The position numbers and the translations under genes were made by a program. Under the pieces are notes generated by a model. It was not told the DNA's origin. It did not search any database and saw only the letters and a list, made by a program, of their open reading frames with translations. A stretch of 64,000 nt of DNA from Bacillota bacterium (GTDB lineage Bacteria > Bacillota > Clostridia > Acetivibrionales > JAEZXR01), in contig JAEZXR010000064.1 in NCBI GenBank assembly GCA_023419605.1, positions 10,351 to 74,350 on the forward strand, in the 5' to 3' direction. Of the stretch, positions 46,217-54,495 are shown piece after piece. How positions within the stretch are numbered: position 1 is the first letter of the stretch; every line of letters begins with the position of its first letter.

Positions 46217-46774
46217 ATGCCGACAAGCTATTACGGGCAAATTTCAACAGTTATGAATTTCGTTCAGGAAATCAACCCGAAATCAATTCTTGATGTGGGG
46301 ATCGGTTTCGGAAAGTACGGGGTGCTGTGCCGGGAGAATCTGGATATTCCCTATGAGAGATATCCAAAGGATACCTGGCAGGTACGGATCGACGGTATCG
46401 AAGGCTATAAGGGCTATAAAAATCCCATACATACCTATGTTTATAACAAGGTGTATTATGGCACCATAGAGAAAACCATTAAGAAGCTGGACACCCTTTA
46501 TGATCTGGCACTGATGATTGATGTCCTGGAGCATTTTGAGAAGAAGGCGGGCGATGAGATCATTTCCCAGATTCAAAGTAAATGCAGGAAGCTCCTGGTG
46601 TCCGTTCCCGCGATTCCGTCACAGCAGACCTACCTGGACAATCACCTGGAGACGCATAAAAGCATTTGGAAAATCAATGATTTTATAAAGCACTATCTTT
46701 TGGAGGCGTGTTCCGTGCCGATGGGGCCCAATAATGCAAGTATTATTGTTTTGCTGCAGGGGCGAAAGGATTAG
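46217..46774 (+). CDS. Class I SAM-dependent methyltransferase
   Basis: 185 residues. A Rossmann methyltransferase with motif I in SILDVGIGFGKYGVLCRENL, an acidic residue at the end of strand 2, and LALMIDVLEHFEKKAGDEI resembling motif IV/V. The start follows GAAAGGTGGGTTTCT. Substrate is not predictable. Its position at the end of the glycosyltransferase/DUF6385 locus suggests methylation of a surface sugar or protein. Confidence 0.82.
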   Translation: MPTSYYGQISTVMNFVQEINPKSILDVGIGFGKYGVLCRENLDIPYERYPKDTWQVRIDGIEGYKGYKNPIHTYVYNKVYYGTIEKTIKKLDTLYDLALMIDVLEHFEKKAGDEIISQIQSKCRKLLVSVPAIPSQQTYLDNHLETHKSIWKINDFIKHYLLEACSVPMGPNNASIIVLLQGRKD

Positions 46775-46819
46775 CCGGATATTTTTTGTAAAGGGGTAAA
46801 ACTTACTTAATTTTACCCC

Positions 46820-46848
46820 TTTACAAGTGAAAAAGGCTGTGCTATAAT
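46820..46848 (+). promoter_or_regulatory. Promoter of tRNA-Thr
   Basis: TTTACA (46820-46825), a 17-base spacer and TATAAT (46843-46848, extended by TGC) give a near-consensus sigma-A promoter 25 bases upstream of the tRNA. Confidence 0.8.
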
Positions 46849-46872
46849 ACACATTGTCGCTATTTAATACGT

Positions 46873-46948
46873 GCCCTCATAGCTCAGTCGGCAGAGCGCA
46901 TCCATGGTAAGGATGAGGTCACCGGTCCGATTCCGGTTGAGGGCTCCA
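46873..46948 (+). tRNA. tRNA-Thr (anticodon GGT)
   Basis: Acceptor arms GCCCTCA and TGAGGGC with discriminator T and encoded CCA. The anticodon stem-loop CATCC-ATGGTAA-GGATG gives GGT, reading ACC and ACT. D-arm and T-arm (ACCGGTCCGATTCCGGT) are normal. Length 76. Confidence 0.94.
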
Positions 46949-46952
46949 GTGA

Positions 46953-46996
46953 AAAAAGGCTTTCGAGATTAACTCGAAGGTCTTTTTTCATTTTAT
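46953..46996 (+). terminator. Terminator of tRNA-Thr, copy 1 of a 44-bp exact repeat
   Basis: AAAAAGGCTTTCGAG with its complement forms a hairpin followed by T-rich sequence. The whole 44 bases recur without change at 57970-58013. Confidence 0.85.
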
Positions 46997-47019
46997 GATT
47001 AACTTAAGGAGGACCTGTT

Positions 47020-47322
47020 TTAGCTTTGCTGTTGTAAATTCATAACAGTGTCAGCAGCGTTCATGTCTACTTTTATCTGTTCTTGTGGATTGTATGCATG
47101 ATAATACCCTTTAGCCATCATATAATTTGCTATTCTTTCATGCGTTCCGACAGCGACATCAAAATGCCTGCGGAGTACATCCCTTACCTGGGGTGATGCC
47201 GTTTCAGCCAATGCTGCTGCATAATTTTTAATGCCTGTTTTAGCAGCCAGCAAAAAGTCTGTTGCAATCACTTGCTCAGTCAAGTTATCCATGCCTGCCA
47301 TATTCTGCATCATATTTGCCAT
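47020..47322 (-). CDS. CotF-like spore coat protein
   Basis: 100 residues, all helical. Sequence blocks DNLTEQVIATDFLLAAKTGI and TASPQVRDVLRRHFDVAVGT match the ferritin-like spore coat CotF family, and the tail GYYHAYNPQEQIKVDMNAAD is also typical. It should be a coat component produced late in sporulation. It is co-directional with the related gene at 47358. The Met/Asn/Gln-rich N-terminus is usual. Confidence 0.85.
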   Translation of the reverse strand: MANMMQNMAGMDNLTEQVIATDFLLAAKTGIKNYAAALAETASPQVRDVLRRHFDVAVGTHERIANYMMAKGYYHAYNPQEQIKVDMNAADTVMNLQQQS

Positions 47323-47357
47323 ATGTTCACCTTCTTTCTTTATCCGGATATTGGGTT

Positions 47358-47606
47358 CTAATGACTCGTAGTACCTGCCGCTCCTACCGTCCCCGATGTT
47401 GCAAGCTCCGATGATTGAATCAAATTCTGCAATTCCTTAATCTGCCCTTGTGTCACAGTAAAATCATTTTGCAGCATTGTTTTCAGCTCTTCGTCCTTAA
47501 CTAATCCTGCCATCGTTACTGATTTCGTAGCACAAACATTTTTAAAAGTAAGTAACTCATGCAACTCAAAGGTTTCATGTGGTGCAATGCCTTTTTCTGT
47601 CGCCAA
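47358..47606 (-). CDS. Small spore-coat-type protein, partner of the CotF-like gene
   Basis: 82 residues, helical. The block FELHELLTFKNVCATKSVTM followed by DEELKTMLQNDFTVTQGQIK resembles the small ferritin-like-fold proteins often encoded next to CotF-family genes. The start follows AAAGGAGGCGATTA. Its stop is 35 bases upstream of the CotF-like start, so the two probably form an operon used in sporulation. Confidence 0.75.
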   Translation of the reverse strand: MATEKGIAPHETFELHELLTFKNVCATKSVTMAGLVKDEELKTMLQNDFTVTQGQIKELQNLIQSSELATSGTVGAAGTTSH

Positions 47607-47915
47607 GATAATCGCCTCCTTTACTCTTCTTATTTCTTGAGTATTATCTGTATAAAAAGGAAAATAATACGGGGTTTTACATGGATTAATTTACCACTGT
47701 ATTTGTTAAATAACGGTCTTGGAGGGCGGAGATATGGGAAAGACAGCATAGTAGATCTGGTAACTGCCCTGGGTTATGATCCAGAGTTTTTTTGCCTGAA
47801 TATAGACAGCGATGGATGTGGGTGGTATTATTTACCTACGAGGCGTTTCGTAAATGCAGAAAATTGCGAAGTAAGGGTTATCCATAAAATAAAAAATTCT
47901 AAATGGGGTGGTCTT

Positions 47916-48398
47916 GTGATTAAGACTGACAGATGTGTAGTAAGATGTTTTGAAGAAAAAGACTTAGACGCCTTCATGACTTATAGAAACAATGAAGAGT
48001 GGATGAAGTATCAAAGTTTTAAGAATTTAACAAAAGACGAATATAGAAAAGCATTATTAATTCCTTTAAATGTAGAAAGTGGAATGCAGCTTGCTATTGC
48101 TCATAAAAACACAGATAATCTTTTAGGCGATTTGTATCTTATAAAAAAGGAAAAAACGATTACAATTGGATATACTGTTAATCCAATTTATTCTCGGCAA
48201 GGCTATATAAGCGAAGTTTTGAAAGCCTTATTACCGAAACTTAAAGAATGCTATTCTGACTGTAAAATAATAGCCATGACTGAAAAAGAAAACATTCCTT
48301 CGAAAAATCTGTTACTTAAATCGGGCTTTGTATATGATGGATGGATAGAGGAGTGGCAGGAAGAAGTTTATGTTTATACAAACGGATTAAAATATTAG
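47916..48398 (+). CDS. GNAT-family acetyltransferase
   Basis: About 160 residues. GTG 47916 is a reasonable start, preceded by GGGGTGG. The frame continues upstream to 47559, but that part does not resemble an acetyltransferase and may be a fragment of another gene. The chain has the Acetyltransf_3 pattern: RCVVRCFEEKDLDAFMTYRN, then GYTVNPIYSRQGYISEVLKA (acetyl-CoA loop), then KNLLLKSGFVYDGW. Substrate is unknown. Neighbouring sequence on both sides is decayed. Confidence 0.75.
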   Translation: MIKTDRCVVRCFEEKDLDAFMTYRNNEEWMKYQSFKNLTKDEYRKALLIPLNVESGMQLAIAHKNTDNLLGDLYLIKKEKTITIGYTVNPIYSRQGYISEVLKALLPKLKECYSDCKIIAMTEKENIPSKNLLLKSGFVYDGWIEEWQEEVYVYTNGLKY

Positions 48399-48658
48399 GA
48401 TTATTTGATTATTTTACTGATTTTATAACTTCACAACATGGATTTGAGAGAAAGCCAAGCCCTAATGCTATAAATTATCTTGTTGATATGTACGGCATGA
48501 GCCATAATGAAGCAATAATGATTGGAGACAGAGATTTGGATATTTTATCCGCAAAAAATGCTGGTATCCATGCTTGTTTCTTTTCTGATGATAGTGGAAA
48601 AAGTAACATTGCTGATTTTACAATAAGTAACTTCCGACAATTGCATTCCATTATTTGA
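48395..48658 (+). pseudogene. C-terminal fragment of a HAD phosphatase
   Basis: The frame right after the GNAT stop reads FERKPSPNAINYLVDMYGMS and EAIMIGDRDLDILSAKNAGI. The lysine and the GDxxxD acidic pair are HAD motifs III and IV. Motifs I (DxDGT) and II are missing, and no start codon suits the fragment, so it is a truncated gene. It probably came from a phosphoglycolate-phosphatase-like HAD protein. Confidence 0.75.
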
Positions 48659-48724
48659 TAAAACACCACATGCTTTAATTTCATTGTGTGTATGAATGAC
48701 ATGATGAGCGCTAGCTGAACATTT

Positions 48725-48764
48725 ACCGCCCTGGCTTCGGCCTGGGCTTTACTTTTGCGTAGGT
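48725..48764 (+). terminator. Terminator-like hairpin in decayed region
   Basis: GCCCTGGC-TTCG-GCCTGGGC pairs with one T-T mismatch and a TTCG tetraloop and is followed by TTTACTTTT, downstream of the HAD fragment. Confidence 0.55.
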
Positions 48765-48885
48765 ATAGACAATTCGATACGAGAATGGTACTATTTCCCT
48801 GTAAGTTATTGCGTTAAGGTTAGATAATGTGTAACAAAGACTGGTTAAAATGCTTATTGTTATGAGTTTGAAGGAGGACATGACA

Positions 48886-49551
48886 ATGTTTCATGTTAGC
48901 ACAAAAAAGCTTTTGATAGCAGGAATTACCGCAGGTCCGTTATTTACACTTTCATGGCTGATAGCCGGTGCTACGCGCGAAGGATATAATCCGCTGCGGC
49001 ACCCTGTTAGCTCTCTTTCCATCGGCAATCTCGGCTGGACGCAGATTACAACCTTTCTAGTTGTCGGTTCATTGCTTTTGGGTTTTGCGATTGCACTTAT
49101 GCGGATTACAAAAGCTCAAAACGTTTCTGTTTGGGGTGCACGCATAATAGCTCTTTGTGCAATAGGGCTGATTGGCGCGGGTCTTTTCGTAAGCGACCCC
49201 TTGAGCGGTTATCCGTCAGGCTTACACACACTCCGTGAAAACAGAAGCCTTTCGGGGGTATTACATGACATGTTTTCCGCATTTCTCTTCATTGGTTATC
49301 CGTTCGCCGCTTACAAATTCGCCCGAATCTTTATGAAGAAAAAAGAGATCGGTTGGGCAATTTACACTATAATTTCAGGAATCGCTTTCATCTGTTTTTT
49401 TATTATAACAAGTATGGGGTTTGGACAAGTAGCAGGTTTTGTTGATTACGGCGGCCTGTTTCAGCGTATAACGCTAACTATCTTATGGTGCTGGATGACA
49501 TTAGTTGCCATACATTTTTTGCGTGTCTGTGACAATAATAAGAACTTTTGA
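48886..49551 (+). CDS. DUF998 membrane protein
   Basis: About 221 residues with six predicted helices and the DUF998 pattern: GITAGPLFTLSWLIAG, then GYNPLRHPVSSLSIGNLGW, then FVSDPLSGYPSG and HDMFSAFLFIGYPFAAYKFA. The start ATG 48886 is eight bases after GGAGG; ATG 48880 is the alternative. Function of the family is unknown. The conserved His and Asp residues lie near membrane faces. Confidence 0.85.
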   Translation: MFHVSTKKLLIAGITAGPLFTLSWLIAGATREGYNPLRHPVSSLSIGNLGWTQITTFLVVGSLLLGFAIALMRITKAQNVSVWGARIIALCAIGLIGAGLFVSDPLSGYPSGLHTLRENRSLSGVLHDMFSAFLFIGYPFAAYKFARIFMKKKEIGWAIYTIISGIAFICFFIITSMGFGQVAGFVDYGGLFQRITLTILWCWMTLVAIHFLRVCDNNKNF

Positions 49552-49557
49552 ACGTAT

Positions 49558-49701
49558 CCAGGTATTTCTGTATGTGGAAAATTTATATCTGCAGTGGGCT
49601 ATGGCGGAGTGGAGCCACTGGGTGTTCGTACAGAAAGCGAAGCTAGAGATGCAGTTCAAATGCAAGTAGATACTGGGTCGATCCTATCAAAATATCCTTA
49701 G
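49558..49701 (+). pseudogene. Possible amidohydrolase fragment
   Basis: Directly after DUF998 a frame without a start reads GKFISAVGYGGVEPLGVRTE followed by SEARDAVQMQVDTGS, ending at TAG 49699. The pattern resembles the mid-domain of amidohydrolases (GG...EVR..V..Q...GAD). It is too short to be a gene and is probably a relic. The identification is tentative. Confidence 0.3.
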
Positions 49702-49814
49702 ATGAAGGATATGATTCCTAATATCTTACCGGACCTTCATTCCTGCCGCGGCGGAGCTTTGCTTTCTTATCCGCCTGCTTTTTGGCAGATTATCACAGCC
49801 TTACTATTGCCCCT

Positions 49815-50738
49815 TTACCGGTTGAGTCCTTGAAACATGCCATTCTTAACCATATAGTGAAGCAGACCGGTAAAGACATGACGTTTATGCCCACTCCACT
49901 TAGGTGCAATCAGGTGCTTGTGATCGCCATCCCCGGTGACTCTATGAATGACCATTTCTTGGGGTATCCGGGTAATCGCCTCTGCCACCCATTTTATATA
50001 AGTTGCTTCATCTAACAAAGGAAAGGGCTCTTCTAAATATTCCTTATATAAAGGACTGTCTTCCAATATATGCAGCATGGCCATCTTGATGCCGCTTACG
50101 GGCTGTGTTGCCATGTAATCAATAGTTGCCATGAAATCCTCATAAGTCTCACCCATAAGTCCAACAATTAGATGAACAATTACGGGAATATCGGCTTGAT
50201 TTAACAGCGAGACAGCTTTTTCATAAACAGATAATTCATATCCCCGCTTGAAACGGTTTGCTGTCTTCTGATGGATGGTTTGAAGCCCAAGCTCGACCCA
50301 TATGGGCTTGATTTTAGATAAACGGCCAAGCTCTTTAACCATCTTATGGGAAAGGCAGTCGGGCCTTGTACCAATGGCCAGTCCTAGAATTCTCTCATCA
50401 GCGAGAATTTCTTCGTAGACAGGAATCAATCGATCCACGGGTCCATAAGTGTTGGTAAAGGATTGCAAATAGGCAATATAACCGTTGGAATTACTTTTTG
50501 AGGCAACTATCTTAATGGCTGAATCAATTTTCTCACGAATCTCCATGGGTCCAGCTATGGCAAAATCGCCGGAACCTTTTGCCGAACAAAAGGTGCAGCC
50601 GCCTGTGCCCTTTCTTCCATCTCTGGTAGGACAGGTACAACCGATATCTAGCGAGATTTTATAGACTTTATGGCCAAAGAGTTGCTGGTAGTAATAATTG
50701 GTGGAATAATATGGTTTTTGGTCTGGCCAAAATTTCAT
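49815..50738 (-). CDS. Radical SAM protein of the TIGR01212 (YhcC) type
   Basis: About 307 residues from ATG 50738, preceded by CAGGAGGTGCAAC; the upstream in-frame start at 50789 adds an unlikely extension. The N-terminus YYSTNYYYQQLFGHKVYKIS and the cluster-binding CPTRDGRKGTGGCTFC match the family's CPNRDGxxGxGGCxFC. IWVELGLQTIHQKTANRFKRGY is the conserved mid-block. It binds a 4Fe-4S cluster and AdoMet; the substrate of the family is not established. It is a stand-alone gene. Confidence 0.9.
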   Translation of the reverse strand: MKFWPDQKPYYSTNYYYQQLFGHKVYKISLDIGCTCPTRDGRKGTGGCTFCSAKGSGDFAIAGPMEIREKIDSAIKIVASKSNSNGYIAYLQSFTNTYGPVDRLIPVYEEILADERILGLAIGTRPDCLSHKMVKELGRLSKIKPIWVELGLQTIHQKTANRFKRGYELSVYEKAVSLLNQADIPVIVHLIVGLMGETYEDFMATIDYMATQPVSGIKMAMLHILEDSPLYKEYLEEPFPLLDEATYIKWVAEAITRIPQEMVIHRVTGDGDHKHLIAPKWSGHKRHVFTGLLHYMVKNGMFQGLNR

Positions 50739-50955
50739 GTTGCACCTCCTGTAAATAAAGAATAAAATAAGATTAATATATTTTAACATATCCTTAAAGC
50801 GGCGTCATTATAAGATTGTTCCTGGATTACGGCAAAAGCATGAAGGCTTTCATTCTATCGAAAAATATAGTAAAATCATATTATGTAATCCTCGTTGTCA
50901 ATGATGAAACCAAGCGGAATTTATAATAAAGAAATATTATCCAATACAAAAATCT

Positions 50956-52785
50956 ATGAATTATTTTGAGGATAGGATGCTGCTTATGAATCAATTGCCA
51001 GTGTTTATAAAAGGAGTCTTCAGAATTTGTAAAAGCATAGGATTGTTTTATGGGGATCTGAAAATAAAGAACAAGCTCTTCGTATTGCACCTTATGATTG
51101 TTTTGGCAGTATTTGCCGCATGCCTGGCGGCTCTTCAGGTTGCATTTAAAACCTATGATGACCAGCTCTATAGTGAAGCGGCACAAGTTTTGAATCTTTC
51201 TACCTCCGGAATCGAAAGCGATCTCAAAAGAATTGAAAAAATGTCCTATAACATCATCTCCGATTCCAAGGTACAGGAATATGTGGGCGTTATTAAGAAC
51301 TCGGAGCTTCCTTTTGAGCGAAATGAGAAGATGGGACTTTTAATTACCACCTTAAGCGCCTACGCAAATTCCGAAAATAATGTCTCTTCCATCCACTTTA
51401 TAAGCACGGAAGGAGAGCAATACAGAATCAGCACCGCTGCTTTCGATATCGACGATGGAATTAAGGATTCTCTTGTTCAGCGTGCACGCATGCAGGAAGG
51501 GGCCAATGTAATTTTTGTGCCGGGAAATGAGGACAAATCCGTGTTTGTTGCCCGTGCTATTCTGGCAACGCCCGGTTTAAGCCTGGACTATATGGGCACT
51601 GTCATTATCCGCTTTAATATAAACAAGGTCATTCAACAATATATGGCTTCCTCTCCGAAAAGTTCTTCACAGCTCATCATCCTGGCAGACGGTAAAACCC
51701 TTTACTCCTCCAGCCCCTTAGCGGATCTTGACAACTCTCTATTTGTATTGAGTGACAGTACAGGATACGCTGTTCGCGAGGTGAAAGGGGAGAAACTGTT
51801 AATCACTCATCATGTTTCCGCATATTCGGGTTGGGACTACATCAGCGCCATTCACTATGAGCAGATATTTAATAGAATTATTTTTATGCGAAGCATGATC
51901 GTTCTGCTTTTCCTCGTGATATCCATACTCACGGTGCTTATGAGCATGCGGTTCGCCAGGAACCTCACCCGGCCGCTGGAGCTGCTGACACTAAAAATGA
52001 AGCAGGTGGAAAGAGGCGATTTTGAGATTCATGGAGAGGATATCGCCGAGTACCCGCGGAGGGATGAAATCGGTCAACTCCATAAGGATTTCGGAATCAT
52101 GATTCAAAAAATCGATACCTTGATTAAAGATGATTTTATTAAGAAGATAATTATAAAGGATGCACAAATAAAGGCACTTCAGGCACAGATCAACCCCCAC
52201 TTCCTTTATAATACCCTGGAATCCATCAACTGGATGGCGAAACTGAACCAACAAAAAAACATATCCTTGATGGTGGAATCCCTGGGAAACCTGCTGCGTG
52301 CAGCCATCAGCAATAAAGAGAGGGTAGTGAGCCTGGAGGAGGAATTGAAGCTTCTGGAAAGCTATGTTACCATCCAGAAGATACGGTACGAAGAAAGACT
52401 TGATTTCTGCCTGAAGGTAGGAGAAAACCTGCAAAAGTTCAGTATTCCGAAGCTAACGCTGCAGCCCATCGTAGAAAACTCCATCAAATACGGTCTGGAG
52501 AACATGCTCGGTACCTGCAAAATTTGTGTAAAGGCATTTGAAAAAGAGGGTGCGCTGGAGCTGGTCATTGAGGACAATGGGCCGGGAATACCGCCGGATA
52601 TATTGGAACGGCTGAATTCCGGTGAAATAATGCCCAGGGGCCTTGGCATCGGACTAAGAAACATCGATGACAGGATCAAAATGATCTTTGGAGACAAATA
52701 CGGTATCGAAGTGGAGAGTACGCCCGGTCAGGGGACCAGGGTGGGCGTTCTGCTTCCGAATGAAATGGGGATGGGGAATGTATAA
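50956..52785 (+). CDS. Sensor histidine kinase, YesM type, third system
   Basis: 609 residues from ATG 50956; ATG 50977 or 50986 are also possible since GAGGA lies at 50968-50972. A helix at about 42-63 (VLHLMIVLAVFAACLAALQV), an external sensor of about 240 residues and a second helix near 300-322 come first. A HAMP linker, the block QINPHFLYNTLESINWMAKL with the phospho-acceptor His, and the ATPase motifs PIVENSIKYG and EDNGPGIPPDI follow. The stop overlaps the regulator start by 8 bases. Confidence 0.92.
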   Translation: MNYFEDRMLLMNQLPVFIKGVFRICKSIGLFYGDLKIKNKLFVLHLMIVLAVFAACLAALQVAFKTYDDQLYSEAAQVLNLSTSGIESDLKRIEKMSYNIISDSKVQEYVGVIKNSELPFERNEKMGLLITTLSAYANSENNVSSIHFISTEGEQYRISTAAFDIDDGIKDSLVQRARMQEGANVIFVPGNEDKSVFVARAILATPGLSLDYMGTVIIRFNINKVIQQYMASSPKSSSQLIILADGKTLYSSSPLADLDNSLFVLSDSTGYAVREVKGEKLLITHHVSAYSGWDYISAIHYEQIFNRIIFMRSMIVLLFLVISILTVLMSMRFARNLTRPLELLTLKMKQVERGDFEIHGEDIAEYPRRDEIGQLHKDFGIMIQKIDTLIKDDFIKKIIIKDAQIKALQAQINPHFLYNTLESINWMAKLNQQKNISLMVESLGNLLRAAISNKERVVSLEEELKLLESYVTIQKIRYEERLDFCLKVGENLQKFSIPKLTLQPIVENSIKYGLENMLGTCKICVKAFEKEGALELVIEDNGPGIPPDILERLNSGEIMPRGLGIGLRNIDDRIKMIFGDKYGIEVESTPGQGTRVGVLLPNEMGMGNV

Positions 52786-54343
52786 GGTATTGTTGGTAGA
52801 TGATGAACGTATCATACGGCAGGGGATCGCCACCATCATTGATTGGGAAAAGTACGGTTTCTTGCTGGCTGGAAGTGCCCAAAACGGGATAGAGGCGTAT
52901 GCGATGATAAACGAAGACCCGCCCGATGTTGTGATTACGGATATAAAGATGCCGGTACTGGATGGGCTGGGTTTGATTGCCAAGATGAAGCTTTCCCATC
53001 CGGATATTGTATTTGTCGTACTCTCCGGGTATGGTGAGTTTGACCTGGCCAATGAAGCAATGAAATACGGAGTCAGGCACTATCTGCTGAAGCCTTGCAA
53101 TGAAAACAAAATCATTGAGGTTTTGGAGGATGTACGGGACGAGCTGTCCCAAAGAGAGCTGCGGGAGGAGTTCGTCCGGAAAACGAAGCAGAATCTGGAT
53201 AAGGTGCTGCCTCTGGTAAGAGAACAGTTTCTGCGGGATTTTATTATGAACCGTGCCTATACAAAAGAAGAATTCCAGTATTACTGTGGATTGCTGGGGA
53301 TAGAAAAGGACCGGGTACGGCTGGTTCAGTTTCAGCCGGAAGGAGAATACGGGTTCGAGGAAATTCTCTATTTGGGAACTATCCTGGAGGAAAGTGCAGG
53401 AAAAGACCCTATATATTTTCATACCGTCATGAGAAATCAGCTTCTCGCTTTAGTAAAGAACAACAGCGAGGAAGCCATTGTGGATCTGATCCACCGTGTG
53501 AAAGAGAAATATATGTTTTATAACGGCAAGGATATCACGGTGTATTATAGTGAAGCGGATTCGCTGGAGACGATGCCGCAAAAATATAAAATCGCCCAGG
53601 AATGCCTTACCTATTCCTTTTACCTCGAAACAGGCAGCATCATTACCCGGCAGGATATCGAATCGGATACCGGTAAAAGTATCCATAATGCGCTGCTCTT
53701 TGATTATGACAGGGTGGGAGTCGCCGTGAAGAGCGGCAATCTGGAGGAAGTTGCGAGGGAAGTGGAAAGATTCTTCAGCGAGCTGAAATCCGCAAAGCTG
53801 GAAATGAATATTGCAAAAACCTACTGCATGGAGTTTTTCCTCTCCATCATGCGGCAGTGCAAGCCGGAGGACAGTGATAAATATATATCAAAACTGGTCA
53901 GCCTCCAGCGGACGGAATCCCTGGAGAAGCTTCAGGAGTTTATCCGGACGGTGGGAACCGAGCTGGCCAAGACCAACTATGAAGGAATCGTAAAAAGGCA
54001 CAGTAAAATCGTCAGGACTATTATAAATTACGTTCAAACCCACATGGACCGGGAAGAGCTTTCTTTGAAATGGTTGGCCAGCGAGGTAATGTATATGAAT
54101 GTCGGCTACCTCAGCAAGCTTTTTATAAAAGAAACAGGAGAGAAGTTTTCCCATTACCTGACACGGGTCAGGATGGAAAGAGCTAAAGAATTGATTGAGG
54201 CGGCAGAGGATGACCGGATTTTTGAAGTAGCCCAAAAAGTGGGACTGGGGGAGAATCCCCAGTATTTCAGCCAGCTCTTTAAAAAATACACCGGGTATAC
54301 GCCTTCGGAGTTTAGGGATCGCTATACAAATTCGGATGGGTAA
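52778..54343 (+). CDS. AraC-type response regulator (YesN family), third system
   Basis: About 521 residues from ATG 52778, which overlaps the kinase stop. The ribosome site GGGGATGGGG lies in the kinase's last codons. The receiver begins VLLVDDERIIRQGIATIIDW, with the phospho-acceptor Asp in VVITDIKMPVLDG and the lysine in HYLLKPCNENK. The C-terminal AraC pair ends VGLGENPQYFSQLFKKYTGY. It most likely activates the downstream importer operon. Confidence 0.92.
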   Translation: MYKVLLVDDERIIRQGIATIIDWEKYGFLLAGSAQNGIEAYAMINEDPPDVVITDIKMPVLDGLGLIAKMKLSHPDIVFVVLSGYGEFDLANEAMKYGVRHYLLKPCNENKIIEVLEDVRDELSQRELREEFVRKTKQNLDKVLPLVREQFLRDFIMNRAYTKEEFQYYCGLLGIEKDRVRLVQFQPEGEYGFEEILYLGTILEESAGKDPIYFHTVMRNQLLALVKNNSEEAIVDLIHRVKEKYMFYNGKDITVYYSEADSLETMPQKYKIAQECLTYSFYLETGSIITRQDIESDTGKSIHNALLFDYDRVGVAVKSGNLEEVAREVERFFSELKSAKLEMNIAKTYCMEFFLSIMRQCKPEDSDKYISKLVSLQRTESLEKLQEFIRTVGTELAKTNYEGIVKRHSKIVRTIINYVQTHMDREELSLKWLASEVMYMNVGYLSKLFIKETGEKFSHYLTRVRMERAKELIEAAEDDRIFEVAQKVGLGENPQYFSQLFKKYTGYTPSEFRDRYTNSDG

Positions 54344-54420
54344 ATGCTGATTGTATATAAAATATAACTTCCGCTAAAAATTTTTCACTTTTTTTTAAAC
54401 GAAAATAACGCTTTTTTTTA

Positions 54421-54449
54421 TTCAGAAAAAGTTGCACAAAAGATATAAT
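54421..54449 (+). promoter_or_regulatory. Promoter of the third sugar importer
   Basis: TTCAGA (54421-54426), 17 bases and TATAAT (54444-54449) lie 47 bases before the lipoprotein start. Upstream, ATATAACTTCCGCTAAA (about 54362-54378) is repeated exactly in the stem-loop element at 55937, and may be an operator half or a relic of the same element. Confidence 0.6.
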
Positions 54450-54495
54450 GAAAGCACACAAGAAATTGTGTAAAATATCTAAAGGGAGTGGAAAA

